From positions 2,170,001-2,234,000 of the forward strand of contig NZ_AP022588.1 in NCBI RefSeq assembly GCF_010731735.1: a stretch of 64,000 nucleotides of DNA, given 5' to 3'. The stretch's first letter is position 1. The number at the start of each line of letters is the position of its first letter. The stretch is from Mycolicibacterium sediminis (lineage in GTDB: Bacteria; Actinomycetota; Actinomycetes; Mycobacteriales; Mycobacteriaceae). Below, one piece after another: positions 54,874 through 64,000 of the stretch. The translations under genes were made by a program, and so were the position numbers. A model generated the notes under the pieces. The model worked only from the letters and a program-made list of their open reading frames with translations. It ran no database searches and had not been told where the DNA came from.

Positions 54874-55467
54874 ATGCCGCGTCCCAGCGTGGAAGCCGAG
54901 CGTCGACCGCAGATCCTCGCGGCGGCGTGTGCGGCGATCGCCTCGGTGGGCGTGCCGGCCCTGCGGTTGTCCGACGTCGCGAAGCAGGCCGGCGTCAGCT
55001 CGGGGACGATCCACTACTACTTCGAGACGAAGAAGGACGTCATCACGGCGGCGTTCGAGTTCAACCTCACCGACTCGCTCGCCCGGCGGCACGAACTGCT
55101 CGCCTCGGGCAAGGACAGCCTGGCGATCCTGAACGACCTCGTCGAGTCCTACCTACCGAGCAACGAGCTGTCGGTCCGGGCGTGGAAGGTGTGGCTTGCG
55201 CTGTGGGCGGAGGGCAGTCGCGACCCCGTCCTGCAGGAGATCAACGACCGGCTCTACGGCCAGTGGCGCGACGTGGTGGCCGGCGTCATCACGGCAGCAC
55301 AGACGGAGGGCACGGCCCGCGCCGGTGATCCGATCCCGATGGCCAACATGCTGATCGGCATGCTCGACGGGTTGGCGGTCCAGGTGCTGCTCGCATCGTC
55401 GAACATGTCGTTGGCGACCATGCGTGAGACGTGCCAGGCCTTCGTGCGGAGCGGAATCGAGAAGTAA
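54874..55467 (+). CDS. TetR family transcriptional regulator
   Basis: This 197-residue protein has the TetR helix-turn-helix in residues of about 30-52: LRLSDVAKQAGVSSGTIHYY then FETKKDVITAAF. The C-terminal ligand domain has WKVWLALWAEGSRDPVLQEI and a hydrophobic MLIGMLDGLAVQVLLAS helix. ATG 54874 is preceded by CCGGAGGGCCCG. It is downstream of, and in the same direction as, the amine catabolism genes. The operator-like sites at its own promoter and at both divergent promoters near 50.1 kb suggest autoregulation and control of both units. Confidence 0.92.
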   Translation: MPRPSVEAERRPQILAAACAAIASVGVPALRLSDVAKQAGVSSGTIHYYFETKKDVITAAFEFNLTDSLARRHELLASGKDSLAILNDLVESYLPSNELSVRAWKVWLALWAEGSRDPVLQEINDRLYGQWRDVVAGVITAAQTEGTARAGDPIPMANMLIGMLDGLAVQVLLASSNMSLATMRETCQAFVRSGIEK

Positions 55468-55510
55468 GAGCCCGCGCCGTCGCTAGCATTCCCCGGCATG
55501 GGGGCGATCG

Positions 55511-57238
55511 ATGAGTACTGACGACGAGACCGTACGGGCCCCACGGGCGAGGTCCGCGTTCTGGGGGTTCGGTGTGGCGCTGCTGGTCGGCGTCGTGCTG
55601 ATGTGTGCCTACGGCCTGGTCTTCGGGGGCGTGGACTGCATCGGTGAGTGTCACCGGCAACGGGTCGCCGCCTGGTGGGCGGGTGTCACCCTGGCGGCTG
55701 CGGCGATCGCGCTCGGGTGGGTGGCGTTGGCCTGGCGCAGGTCGACTCCCGAGGACCGGGCGACCGCCGCCGGCAACTTCGCGTGGTTCGCGGTCCCGGC
55801 GGCGATTGCCGGCCTGCTCGGGCTGTTCGCCCTGAACTGGTGGAACGCGGTGGTGCCGTCGTGGGCGGACGGCGTGCTGAATGTCCGGGAGGCGCTCGTC
55901 GTCGTCGCGGTGCTCACCGCGGTGCTGGCGACGGTCGGTCTGTGCGCCGGCCGTCGGGCCATGCTGCTCGAGTGGGACCGGCGCCGCGGCGGGTTCCGTA
56001 TCGGGGCAGCCGTGGGCGCGGTGGTCTGCGTCGTCCTGGTCGCGGCGACCGGGTTCGTCACCGCCGACGGTCGGTACGTCGACCACACCACGGCTGCGGA
56101 CGCGTCGATCCCGCCGGTACCCGAGACGCTCGGCGCGGAGCGGTTCACCATCAGCATCGGCGACGCGATGGGTGATGCGCCGGACTACCGGGTGCTGCGC
56201 GCAGGTGCCGGCTTCGTCGTGTGGGGTCGCGGCCCGGTGACGGCCTACGACGCCGAGGGCACCCAGCGGTGGCACTACGACCGGAGCGGCCCGGGAGCCG
56301 TCGAGGTCGTATCGGTTCGTCCATTCGACGACGGGCGCACGCTGATCCTGGGAGCGCGTCAGCCGTTCAACAAGAGGACGCCGGTGTTCGTGGCGCTCGA
56401 CGCGGTGACCGGCGAGGAACTGTGGACGGCAACCGGGGACGTGCTGGCCGACGCGATGGGCTTCGGACGTGCTGGTGGTTCCCGCGACGACATGGACGAG
56501 AACGCCGGCTACCTGATCGCCCGCGGTGACGACGCGTGGACGCGCATCGACTCCCGCACCGGCCGTCAGGCGTGGCAGATCCCCGACCCGCTGGGTGCGT
56601 GCGATCCGATCGGCCCCCAAATCAGCACGGCGGGGCAGTTCGCATCGCTCGGCCGCTGCGACGCCGAGGGTGACCAGCCCCCGTCGATCGCGTTGGCCGT
56701 CGTGAACCCGGACACCGGCGAGGTGATCCGGCGCCAGGACGTCATGAAGCCCTACGACTCCAAGTTGCTGCACACCAAGGACGTGGAGCGGGCCGGTAGG
56801 GGCGGCGCCGTCCTGAACTTCCAAAGCGGCGAGATGATGCGGTACGTCAACGTCGTCAGTGGCGCCACGGTGGACCTACCGCTTCGCTACGACGGGACCG
56901 CGATCTCAGACGGAGACCTGTTCGTCGCCAACTCCGACAGCGCGGTCGAATTGATCGGTCTGGACGGGACGGCGGACTGCGCGCTGCCGGTCGAGGCGCA
57001 GGTACGGGAACCGGACCGCAAGACGGGCTATGCCACCCTCGGTCGAGCGCTCGTGTTCGAGGAGGTGGGCGCTAGCGGGGCTGGTCTGGTCGTCGTCGAC
57101 CCCGCTGGCTGCCGCGTCACCGAAACCCGCAAGATCGGACCGCCGGACGCGTTCGTCCTGCAGGTCACCGCGGTCAATGGCGCCACCGTCGTCCTCACCC
57201 AGGGTTCGGACGGCGTCTACGCGCAGGGGTTCGGGTAG
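55511..57238 (+). CDS. Membrane-anchored beta-propeller (PQQ-like) protein
   Basis: This is a 575-residue protein. The first 190 residues hold five hydrophobic segments (FWGFGVALLVGVVLMCAYGL; WWAGVTLAAAAIALGWVALA; FAVPAAIAGLLGLFALNWW; LVVVAVLTAVLATVGLCAG; GAAVGAVVCVVLVAATGFV). The rest is an external beta-propeller with PQQ-type blades such as PVTAYDAEGTQRWHYDRSG, FVALDAVTGEELWTATGD and WTRIDSRTGRQAWQIPDP. It lacks the residues of a PQQ dehydrogenase, so it is likely a scaffold or sensor. It lies 43 bases after tetR and may be separate. Confidence 0.75.
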   Translation: MSTDDETVRAPRARSAFWGFGVALLVGVVLMCAYGLVFGGVDCIGECHRQRVAAWWAGVTLAAAAIALGWVALAWRRSTPEDRATAAGNFAWFAVPAAIAGLLGLFALNWWNAVVPSWADGVLNVREALVVVAVLTAVLATVGLCAGRRAMLLEWDRRRGGFRIGAAVGAVVCVVLVAATGFVTADGRYVDHTTAADASIPPVPETLGAERFTISIGDAMGDAPDYRVLRAGAGFVVWGRGPVTAYDAEGTQRWHYDRSGPGAVEVVSVRPFDDGRTLILGARQPFNKRTPVFVALDAVTGEELWTATGDVLADAMGFGRAGGSRDDMDENAGYLIARGDDAWTRIDSRTGRQAWQIPDPLGACDPIGPQISTAGQFASLGRCDAEGDQPPSIALAVVNPDTGEVIRRQDVMKPYDSKLLHTKDVERAGRGGAVLNFQSGEMMRYVNVVSGATVDLPLRYDGTAISDGDLFVANSDSAVELIGLDGTADCALPVEAQVREPDRKTGYATLGRALVFEEVGASGAGLVVVDPAGCRVTETRKIGPPDAFVLQVTAVNGATVVLTQGSDGVYAQGFG

Positions 57239-57490
57239 CGGGCTCGACCGCATCTCGTCATGAAAGAGCCAGGTTGAGCCCCTAGGACCGCGGTCCGGGC
57301 GATCTGCGTCACAAAACCGGACGCTCACATCCGTGTAATCTCTCCACAAAGCAATTGGCTTGTGCTGCCGTGACTTCGGTGTCAGGGCGCGCCACCCACG
57401 TCGGGGGACGGGTTGAGCGCGCGCACGGGCGGGAACTCCGTCGACGGCGACGGGCCGAATTCACGAGACGAAATGGTGGAGGAAACGCAT

Positions 57491-59035
57491 ATGGGCTCCC
57501 CGGGTGTCGACTCCCGTTTGGGCTCGCGCTTCGGACCCTACGAACTGCAGGCCGTCATCGGCATCGGCGGTATGGGCGAGGTGTACCGCGCCTACGACAC
57601 CGTCAAGGAGCGCGTCGTCGCGCTCAAGCTGCTGCGGCCCGACATGGCCGGCGACCCCGTCTTCCAGGACCGGTTCAAGCGGGAGTCGCGCATTGCGGCC
57701 CGCCTGCAGGAGCCGCACGTCATCCCCGTGCACGACTTCGGCGAGATCGACGGCGTCCTCTTCATCGACATGCGCCTGGTCGAGGGTGCCAGTCTCAAGG
57801 AGGAGTTGCGCCGCCACGGCACGCTGCCCCCGGGCCGCGCGGCGTGGATCATCGGCCAGGTCGCCTCCGCGCTGGACGACGCGCACGCCAACGGGCTCGT
57901 GCACCGCGACATCAAGCCCGAGAACGTGCTGCTCACCAACGACGACTTCGCCTACCTCGTCGACTTCGGCATCGCCTACGGCGGCGGCGAGGCCACCGTC
58001 ACCAAGACCGGCCTGGTCATCGGGTCGTGTGCGTACATGTCACCGGAGCGGCTGAGTGGCAAGCCCGGCGGTCCGCCGTCGGACGTCTACTCGCTGACCT
58101 GCATGCTCTACGAGTGCCTGACCGGGCGGGCGCCGTTCGAGGCCGGCGACCTCCGTCAGGTCATGAGCGGGCACCTGTTCACCCCGCCGCCCCGGCCGAG
58201 CGTGACGCGTCGTGGCGTGAACCCCGCGTTCGACGACGTCATCGCCAAGGGCATGGCCAAGAACCCCGGTGACCGCTACGCAACTGCGGGCGACCTGGCC
58301 CGAGCTGCGTCCGCGGCGTCGGCTGCCTCACGCGGGCGCCCCGTCCCGCCACCTGCCCCGTCTCCTCAGCCGCCGCCGCGCAACGCCACGCGGGCGATGC
58401 CGGCCCCCGATCCGCGGCCCGCTCACGTCTCGCACCCGTCATTGCCGGTGCCCCCGGTCGCGAAGGCAGGACTGAGCCGGACGCAGAAGGCGCTGCTGCT
58501 TGGCACGTTCGCAATGTTCGCCCTGGCGGCCGTGCTCGCCGCGGTGGTGGTGATGAGCGGCAGTGACAGCGGGAGCACCCAGCCCCGCACCACGCTCGCC
58601 GTCCCGCCGTCGTCGTCCACCACCGAGGAGCCATCCTCGACGGACGACGAGACGACGACCTCCAGCACCACCACGACGTCGACGACCACCTCGACGAGCG
58701 CGAGCCCCATCGCCGGAATCTCTGGTGCTGACGCCCAGGGCTTCGTCGGGCAGTCGGCGCGCTGCCAGGAGGGCAGCTCCCCCGCGGCGATGATCCGCAC
58801 CGCGAACTCGCTGGCGATCGTCTGCCAGACCGGGCCGGACAGCTATTACTACCGCGGTCAGCGGCTGAGTGACGGCGCGCAACTGGTGCTGCAGAACGCG
58901 ACGCCGGCCGGCGGTGGCTTCGACGCGATCAACCCCGCCGACGGTTCGCGCTACCAAGTGCGGCCCGACCAGCTGACGATCTCGAGTAGCCGGGGCAGTG
59001 AGAGCGATCCGGCGCTGGAGTACGGCGCCCGCTGA
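57491..59035 (+). CDS. Membrane Ser/Thr protein kinase (PknH/PknJ-like layout)
   Basis: This is a 514-residue Hanks-type kinase: IGIGGMGEVYRAYD glycine loop, Lys46 in ALKLL, catalytic HRD at 138-140 in HRDIKPEN, DFG at 158-160, and YMSPERLSG. A Pro-rich linker with about 60 residues leads to one membrane helix at about 335-357. Outside lie a Thr/Ser linker and a domain of about 100 residues with two cysteines (SARCQEGSS and LAIVCQTGP) that could form a disulfide. ATG 57491 is chosen for its GTGGAGGAAACGCAT ribosome site; ATG 57473 is in frame. A 252-base leader region lies upstream. The ectodomain is not a PASTA repeat. Confidence 0.9.
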   Translation: MGSPGVDSRLGSRFGPYELQAVIGIGGMGEVYRAYDTVKERVVALKLLRPDMAGDPVFQDRFKRESRIAARLQEPHVIPVHDFGEIDGVLFIDMRLVEGASLKEELRRHGTLPPGRAAWIIGQVASALDDAHANGLVHRDIKPENVLLTNDDFAYLVDFGIAYGGGEATVTKTGLVIGSCAYMSPERLSGKPGGPPSDVYSLTCMLYECLTGRAPFEAGDLRQVMSGHLFTPPPRPSVTRRGVNPAFDDVIAKGMAKNPGDRYATAGDLARAASAASAASRGRPVPPPAPSPQPPPRNATRAMPAPDPRPAHVSHPSLPVPPVAKAGLSRTQKALLLGTFAMFALAAVLAAVVVMSGSDSGSTQPRTTLAVPPSSSTTEEPSSTDDETTTSSTTTTSTTTSTSASPIAGISGADAQGFVGQSARCQEGSSPAAMIRTANSLAIVCQTGPDSYYYRGQRLSDGAQLVLQNATPAGGGFDAINPADGSRYQVRPDQLTISSSRGSESDPALEYGAR

Positions 59036-59042
59036 GCCTGCT

Positions 59043-59105
59043 CGTCGAGATAGCGCTCACGACGGGTGCCACTCGCACTTCGCCACCGTCATTACTATCT
59101 CGACG
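59043..59105. repeat. Long-loop inverted repeat behind the kinase gene
   Basis: CGTCGAGATAG (59043-59053) and its exact complement CTATCTCGACG (59095-59105) enclose 41 bases that contain a smaller GTGC/GCAC hairpin. It begins eight bases after the kinase stop. It may end transcription or be an RNA-folding element. Confidence 0.55.
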
Positions 59106-59217
59106 CAAAGCACCCCGCGCTGAGCCGGAAGTGGTGTCCCGCTGCGACGCGTCAACGTCTGATGACGCGCCCAGGAGCGCACATCCCTCCGACGCCGAAA
59201 ACGCGCCGAAACTGCAA

Positions 59218-59251
59218 GGAGGTCGCGATCCCCGAAGGAATCGCGACCTCC
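59218..59251. terminator. Hairpin behind carboxylic acid reductase, family B
   Basis: GGAGGTCGCGAT (59218-59229) and ATCGCGACCTCC (59240-59251) are exact complements around CCCCGAAGGA. It lies 16 bases after the reductase stop on the minus strand. The flanks CGCCGAAACTGC and GCAGTCTCGAGCG resemble those of the hairpin at 48384. Confidence 0.8.
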
Positions 59252-59267
59252 CCGCAGTCTCGAGCGG

Positions 59268-62200
59268 CTACAGCAGGCCGAGCAGCTCCAGATCCGTCAC
59301 GTACTTGACGATCACCGGCGCCGACAGGTGCGGGATGTCCTTGTCGGGTCCGATCTTCGCCTCCTGCACGGCCGCCCGGAAGTGGTCGGCGGGTGCGAGT
59401 GAGCCGTTGATCGGCGGCATCGGCCGCTGGTAGTTGTGCAGCAGCGGGATGAGCGACGCCTGCCGCTGCTTCTCGGGCAGCCCGCGCAGCGTCGTCTCGA
59501 ACCGCTCCAGCCAGCCCTCGTAGCCGGCCACCCGTGAGATCGGGTAGCCCGCCTCGACGAGCCAATCGACGAACGTGTCCATGCTGATCGCATCGTCGTA
59601 GGGGTTCATCACGTGGTAGGTCTCGTAGCCGTCGGTGACGTTGACACCGAGGGTCGAGATCGCGTCGGCGATGAATTCGACTGGTAGACCGTCGAAGTGC
59701 GACCGCTGCCGGCTGCCGCCCTCGTCCAGCTCGTAGAACGAGTTGGGGGCGATGCCCGTTGCGACGAGCGACAGCATCATGCGGGTGAACATGTCCGGCA
59801 CGTTCAGCTGTCCCGCATAGGTGGTGTCCGCCATGATCATGTCGCAGCGGAACACCGACACCGGCAGACCCGCCAGGTCGTGCGCCTCGCGGAGCAGCAC
59901 CTCACCGGCCCACTTGCTGTTGCCGTAGCCGTTGGCGTAGCTGTCGTCGACCTTGCGAGTGGCGCTCATCTGCCGGATGTCGGGCTCCTCGACGAACGTC
60001 CCCGGCGTGATGCCGTCGCCCACGCCGATCGTCGAGACGTACACGAACGGCTTGATGCGGGTGGTCAGCGCGATGCGGATCAGCTCGGCGGTGCCGACGG
60101 CGTTGGGCCCGAACAGCTGGCTGTAGGGCAGCACGTGGTTCACCAGCGCGGCCGGGTCGACAATGAGGTCGACGGTGTCGGCCAGCCGCTGCCAAACCTC
60201 TTCGGAGAGGCCGAGATTCGCCTCACCCTTATCGCCGGCGAGCACTTCGAGGTGGTCGGCCGCCAGCCCGCGGTAGTGCGCCAGCAGCTTGGGGTCGCCG
60301 CTATCGAACGTCGCGTCGAGACGGGCACGTGCTGCGTCGTCGTCCTTGGCGCGGACCAGCGCGATGACCTTGCCGTCGACCAGGCTCATCCGCTCCAGCC
60401 ACTCCAGGGCCAGGTAGCGGCCGAGGAAGCCGGTGGCACCGGTCAGCAGCACCGTGCGGACCTCGCGGGCCGGACCCGGCAGCGACGGCGCCGCGGCCAG
60501 CGTGGCCTCGTCGAGGAACTTGTCCAGCGTCAGGTCGCGGGCATGCACCTCGGTGGCATCGCGGCCGTGGACGGCGTCGTAGGTGGGCCGCTTCGAGCCG
60601 CCGCCGAGCTGCGCCTCGACGTAGGCGGCGATGGCCGCGAGGTCGCTGGCCGGGCTGACGATGATGCCGACGGGCACGTCGACGTCGAAGATGTCGTGCA
60701 GCAGGTTCGCGAACGTCAACGCCGACAACGAGTCTCCGCCGAGTTCGGTGAACTGCGCGTCGGGGGCGACGTCGGACGACGCGGCGCCGAGCAGTGCGGT
60801 GGCCGCACGACCGACCGTCTCCAGCACGGGCCGGTTGGCGCCGTCGGCCCGCAGTTCGCGCAATACGTCGGCCTGCCCGTCGACCAGGTCGACGTACAGC
60901 TGCTCGAGTTCGGGGCCGTAGCACTCCTTGAGCTGCGGGCGGGCGAGCTTGCGGATGCCGGTGAGCAACCCGTTCTCCAGCGTGAACGGCGTCGTCTCGA
61001 CGAGGAAGTCGCGCGGGATCTCGAAGGACTGCAGACCACTGTCGCGGGCGACGGTCTGCAGCGCGTCGGCGAGCACCCGCTTGACCGCTGAGACGTCTCC
61101 ACCCACGGACGCCAGCGCGTCGTCGGTCGGGACGATGACGGCGAGCACGTAGGAGCGGGCGCTGTTGCCGTACACGAAGACCTGCCGAATCGACGGGTGG
61201 CCGCCGTAGGCCGCCTCGAGCTTGGAGACGGTGACGAACTCACCCTGCGACAGCTTGAGGACGTTGTTGCGGCGGTCGACGTAGGTCAGCTGGTCGGGAC
61301 CGATCTCGGCCATGACGTCGCCGGTGTGGTACCAGCCGTCGGCGTCGAAGAGTTCGGCGGTGATCTCGGGTCGCTTGTAGTAGCCGGGGATGAGATCGGT
61401 TGACTTGATGAACAATTCGCCGCGGGGGAACGGGCGATCGGTGGAGTGGTAGCCGAGTTCGGGGACGTCGACCAGCTTGTAGTCGAGCACCGGCGGGCGG
61501 CGCAGCGTGTCGTCGACCAGGACGACGCCGTCCTCGGTGGAGCCGTAACCGTTGATGAGGTGGATGTCGAGGAAGTCCTCGGCCCAGGCGCGCAGCTCGG
61601 GGGAGATGGGCGCGGAGCCCGTCATCGCGGAGAACTGGCGTCCGCCGAGCATGGTGTCGCGACGCTCGTCGAGCACCTGGCGTTCGACCTCGGCGCGGTC
61701 GGCGCCGTCGGTGACGCGCTTGTCGACCTCGCTCTGGATCTCCTGGAACAGCATCTCCCAGATGCGAGGCACCAGGTCGAGCTTGGTGGGCCGGACGAGC
61801 GCGAGGTCGTCGAGGAGGGTGGACAGGTCGCTCTTGGCGGCGAAGTACGCGGTGCCGCCGGTGCCGAGCGTCGAGTAGAGGATGACGCGGCCCATGACGT
61901 GGCTGATCGGCATGAAGTTGAGGCTGATCGCCGGCAGCTTGCCCTCGGTGTCCCACTCGGGGGCGAACCAGCCGCGCCAGCAGTTGGCCATGAGGCGGTC
62001 GGTGTACATGGCGCCCTTGGGGGTGCCGGTGCTGCCGGAGGTGTAGATCAGCAGGCGGAGGTCGTCGTCGCGCCCGCGGGGGACGTCGGGTCCGGCGGCG
62101 TGCCGGGCGCCGGAGGCGATGACGTCGTCGAGCGCCTCGACGGTGACATTTGGCAGTGCGGCAGCGGCCTTTTCGAACGCCTCGCGGTGATCGTCGATCT

Positions 62201-62780
62201 CGGCGTGATAGTCGAAGACGACGAGCCGTTGCGGCGCGTGGGCGGTGAGCGAGAGTTCGACGGCGTCGGCGAGGTGGTCGACGCTGGAGAGGATCGCGAC
62301 GGGCTCGGTCTCGACGAGGATCGGGTGCAGCTGGGTCAGCGGCGCGCTGGTCTGCAGCGGGACGGCGACGGCACCGGCGAGGGAGAGGGCCATGTCGACA
62401 ACGGCGTAGTCGGCGCTGGTGAAGCCGAGGGTCGCGACGCGATCGCCGGGGTGCACGGGGTTGCCGGCGAGAGAGTCGGCGAGGGCCTTCACGCGGGTCC
62501 ACGTCTCGCCGTAGGTGATGGTGTCGAAGCGGGGCTGATACTCGGCGACGGTGCGCCCGTCCTTGACGACGAACTCGAGGGCACGCTGCCCGAGGGCGGG
62601 GCGGTCGGCATAGCCGGTCATGACGGTGCGGATCGCGTCGGCGAGCACGACGCCGGGGGCGTGCAGTTCGGCGGTGATCGCGGGGTTGGGCTGGGCGGCG
62701 GTGAGTTGCGCGTCGCCAGAGGTCAACTGCTCGAAGCGCTGGCGGAGCCGTGCATCGCGGGCAGTGGCGGGAGTTGACAT
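59268..62780 (-). CDS. car: Carboxylic acid reductase (CAR, FadD9-like)
   Basis: This 1170-residue multidomain enzyme reduces carboxylic acids to aldehydes with ATP and NADPH. The adenylation domain spans about 1-650, with the P-loop [11 protein letters not shown] from residue 246 and GYGSTEDG. The carrier domain has the phosphopantetheine serine Ser684 in LGGDSLSAL. The reductase domain has TGATGFLG from 780 and the SDR-type Tyr952/Lys956 in YGNSK. It needs a phosphopantetheinyl transferase encoded elsewhere. ATG 62780 has CAGAGGAGACGCAC in front. It is monocistronic, closed by a hairpin. The length and domain order equal the Nocardia/Mycobacterium CAR group. Confidence 0.95.
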   Translation of the reverse strand: MSTPATARDARLRQRFEQLTSGDAQLTAAQPNPAITAELHAPGVVLADAIRTVMTGYADRPALGQRALEFVVKDGRTVAEYQPRFDTITYGETWTRVKALADSLAGNPVHPGDRVATLGFTSADYAVVDMALSLAGAVAVPLQTSAPLTQLHPILVETEPVAILSSVDHLADAVELSLTAHAPQRLVVFDYHAEIDDHREAFEKAAAALPNVTVEALDDVIASGARHAAGPDVPRGRDDDLRLLIYTSGSTGTPKGAMYTDRLMANCWRGWFAPEWDTEGKLPAISLNFMPISHVMGRVILYSTLGTGGTAYFAAKSDLSTLLDDLALVRPTKLDLVPRIWEMLFQEIQSEVDKRVTDGADRAEVERQVLDERRDTMLGGRQFSAMTGSAPISPELRAWAEDFLDIHLINGYGSTEDGVVLVDDTLRRPPVLDYKLVDVPELGYHSTDRPFPRGELFIKSTDLIPGYYKRPEITAELFDADGWYHTGDVMAEIGPDQLTYVDRRNNVLKLSQGEFVTVSKLEAAYGGHPSIRQVFVYGNSARSYVLAVIVPTDDALASVGGDVSAVKRVLADALQTVARDSGLQSFEIPRDFLVETTPFTLENGLLTGIRKLARPQLKECYGPELEQLYVDLVDGQADVLRELRADGANRPVLETVGRAATALLGAASSDVAPDAQFTELGGDSLSALTFANLLHDIFDVDVPVGIIVSPASDLAAIAAYVEAQLGGGSKRPTYDAVHGRDATEVHARDLTLDKFLDEATLAAAPSLPGPAREVRTVLLTGATGFLGRYLALEWLERMSLVDGKVIALVRAKDDDAARARLDATFDSGDPKLLAHYRGLAADHLEVLAGDKGEANLGLSEEVWQRLADTVDLIVDPAALVNHVLPYSQLFGPNAVGTAELIRIALTTRIKPFVYVSTIGVGDGITPGTFVEEPDIRQMSATRKVDDSYANGYGNSKWAGEVLLREAHDLAGLPVSVFRCDMIMADTTYAGQLNVPDMFTRMMLSLVATGIAPNSFYELDEGGSRQRSHFDGLPVEFIADAISTLGVNVTDGYETYHVMNPYDDAISMDTFVDWLVEAGYPISRVAGYEGWLERFETTLRGLPEKQRQASLIPLLHNYQRPMPPINGSLAPADHFRAAVQEAKIGPDKDIPHLSAPVIVKYVTDLELLGLL

Positions 62781-62968
62781 GTGCGTCTCCTCTGGGATCG
62801 GTATTCAGTTCGGTTGCAAGCACCACGATGTGCCCTACTGATCGAAACTAAGATAGATAACCTATGTATTCCTGTGAGTCTGCTGGCAGTCATGCCGCGT
62901 TCCGGCCGTTACCTGCGGTGACGGGTGCGCGACGCCGCGGGGCGGTGAGATAGTTCACCGGAGGTTTG

Positions 62969-63628
62969 ATGGCGGCCGGGGAGGACGGGGGAGCGAACAT
63001 CAACGTGCCGTTCGTGGTCGCGACTTTCGTCGGCCTGCTTCTGCCCCTGTTCGCCCCATCTCGGAAGCCGACGGTGGGTCGTCGAGTGTTCTGGTCGGGC
63101 CTGGCGCTCGCCGTCGGGTCGGGTTTCTTCATCGCCTACCCGCCGGACTGGAGGGCGGGTGCAGCGATCGCCGGGTGGGTCGGCGCCATGATGCTGGTGA
63201 CGGCCTACTTCTACAGCCCGCACCTGCAGTTGCGCGGCAGGGTTAAGGCCCTCTTCACCGGCGACGCCGAGGTGAATGCCATGGACGGCCGAGAGCGCCC
63301 GGTGCCGGACGGGGTGCTGACGTCGGCGCGCAAGCTGTGGTGGGTCACCGTTCCGGGCATGACGCTGTGCTCGTTCAACGTCGCCCAGTACGTGGTCGGC
63401 GGGGAGAACCCCCGATTGGCGGTGGTGGCGGCCGCGGTGATCGTCGTCCTGGGGGGAGGCTTCGGCTTCATCGAGGGGCGGGCGGGTGACGCCATCGCTC
63501 GCCGGGAGACGCTGCAGTTCGTCCTGGTCGCGATCGTCACGCTGGGCGTCTTCACGGTGCTGTACCTCGGGGGGTACGCGGTGGGCCGGCGTCAGCGCAG
63601 GCGGCACGACCCCCGCGCGTGTCCATGA
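62969..63628 (+). CDS. Membrane protein of unknown function
   Basis: This 219-residue protein has six likely membrane helices in pairs: FVVATFVGLLLPLFAP; VFWSGLALAVGSGFFIAYPP; AAIAGWVGAMMLVTAYFYS; a polar loop with GRVKALFTGDAEVNAMDGRE; WWVTVPGMTLCSFNVAQYVV; LAVVAAAVIVVLGGGFGFIE; LQFVLVAIVTLGVFTVLYLG. The C-terminus is basic (GRRQRRRHDPRACP). I do not recognise a family. ATG 62969 follows ACCGGAGGTTTG. It is divergent from the carboxylic acid reductase gene. Confidence 0.65.
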   Translation: MAAGEDGGANINVPFVVATFVGLLLPLFAPSRKPTVGRRVFWSGLALAVGSGFFIAYPPDWRAGAAIAGWVGAMMLVTAYFYSPHLQLRGRVKALFTGDAEVNAMDGRERPVPDGVLTSARKLWWVTVPGMTLCSFNVAQYVVGGENPRLAVVAAAVIVVLGGGFGFIEGRAGDAIARRETLQFVLVAIVTLGVFTVLYLGGYAVGRRQRRRHDPRACP

Positions 63629-64000
63629 TCACTCCGTGCGCCGGCGGCCCTTCGTAGGCCACATTCCGACGACGGCGACCTTGTGAATCATGTCGATCGA
63701 CGACCTGGATCGCGACCGCTCCGCGAACTGACACCTCGTCGAGGTCGCTCGCGGCGACGACGTAACCTGATGCTCGCTGAAATCGCTGCCCTGCGCCCGT
63801 TTTTACGCACCAGACATTAAGTGCGCGTGGCGTCGACGATCTGCGACGTAGCAAAGTGATTGCAGTGCTGGACCGATTGCGCTCAAGGCCATCGTGACTC
63901 GCCCCCGCACCCCTGCGATGTAACGAATTACGTTCTGCCACAGATAGTTTTCACGGAGACACTCGTTCCTCGGCCTCACAGAACACGCACAGCAACCTGG
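63629..64000. other. Intergenic region to the window end, no gene seen
   Basis: These 372 bases hold no frame with convincing coding character on either strand. The composition is less GC-rich than the rest, with T- and A-runs (CCGTTTTTACG at about 63797, TAACGAATTACG near 63920), which suits a promoter region for a gene beyond the window. A minus-strand open frame (63552-63941) crosses it but lacks any family features. Confidence 0.5.

Noticed and set aside
61446..62777. Long plus-strand frame opposite carboxylic acid reductase
   Set aside because: Antisense shadow with Gly/Val/Asp-rich sequence and no family features; the reductase frame is certain.
63552..63941. Minus-strand frame of 129 codons near the window end
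   Set aside because: No recognisable features, Arg-rich, overlaps the end of the membrane-protein gene, and lies in lower-GC sequence that looks like a promoter region.

Overview
The window is 64 kb of high-GC actinobacterial chromosome, almost certainly from a fast-growing mycobacterium (Mycolicibacterium type). The evidence is the gene content: MenC, MenD, MenG, MenJ, GrcC1, an MgtA mannosyltransferase, an antigen-85-type mycolyltransferase, an MPT63-like secreted protein, a hemophore-like protein, two PknH-style Ser/Thr kinases and a carboxylic acid reductase. The order menC - bpoC-like hydrolase - menD - small membrane protein - mgtA - menG - menJ - grcC1 - htpX - gpsA - yajQ follows, from memory, the M. 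tuberculosis Rv0553-Rv0566c segment, with insertions. There is no insertion sequence, prophage, CRISPR array or rRNA, and I noticed no obvious change in base composition.

Layout. 1-15 kb: tail of an acyl-CoA synthetase, a lone cytochrome b (QcrB) gene, and the menaquinone biosynthesis block, interleaved with an MPT63-like protein, a DJ-1/PfpI protein, a DsbA-like lipoprotein, an SDR and a cysteine-free antigen-85-like enzyme. 15-19 kb: HtpX protease, GpsA, YajQ-type protein and tRNA-Tyr with its terminator. 19-26 kb: a secreted protein, a tandem glycine riboswitch driving L-serine dehydratase, a SEC-C protein, phosphoketolase and a hemophore-like protein. 26-33.6 kb: a catabolic set comprising a flavoprotein, an F420-type LLM oxidoreductase, an SDR translationally coupled to an APH-type kinase, an acyl-CoA dehydrogenase and a crotonase. 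It resembles the split kinase/dehydrogenase used for 4-hydroxyacyl-CoAs. 33.7-37.6 kb: a membrane kinase whose outside domain is an amino-acid-type solute-binding protein, then a hydrolase and a rhomboid-like protein. 37.6-45 kb: an ANTAR protein, a ThDP-dependent PoxB-like enzyme, several small membrane proteins, a Pro-rich secreted protein and a ThrE-like exporter. 46-48.4 kb: an APC permease divergent from a ROK regulator and NagB, with a ROK-type operator between them. 48.4-55.5 kb: an NCS1 permease, flavin amine oxidase, ADP-forming acyl-CoA ligase, acyl-CoA dehydrogenase and TetR, tied together by three matching operator-like sites. 55.5-64 kb: a beta-propeller membrane protein, a second kinase, carboxylic acid reductase and a membrane protein.

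Non-coding structure is rich. A four-copy family of long palindromes with a TTTCCGGCG core sits directly behind stop codons. A second set of gene-end hairpins shares CGCCGA-type flanks. Several promoters look leaderless. Functional statements rest on motifs read by eye and on knowledge of families; no database search was run.
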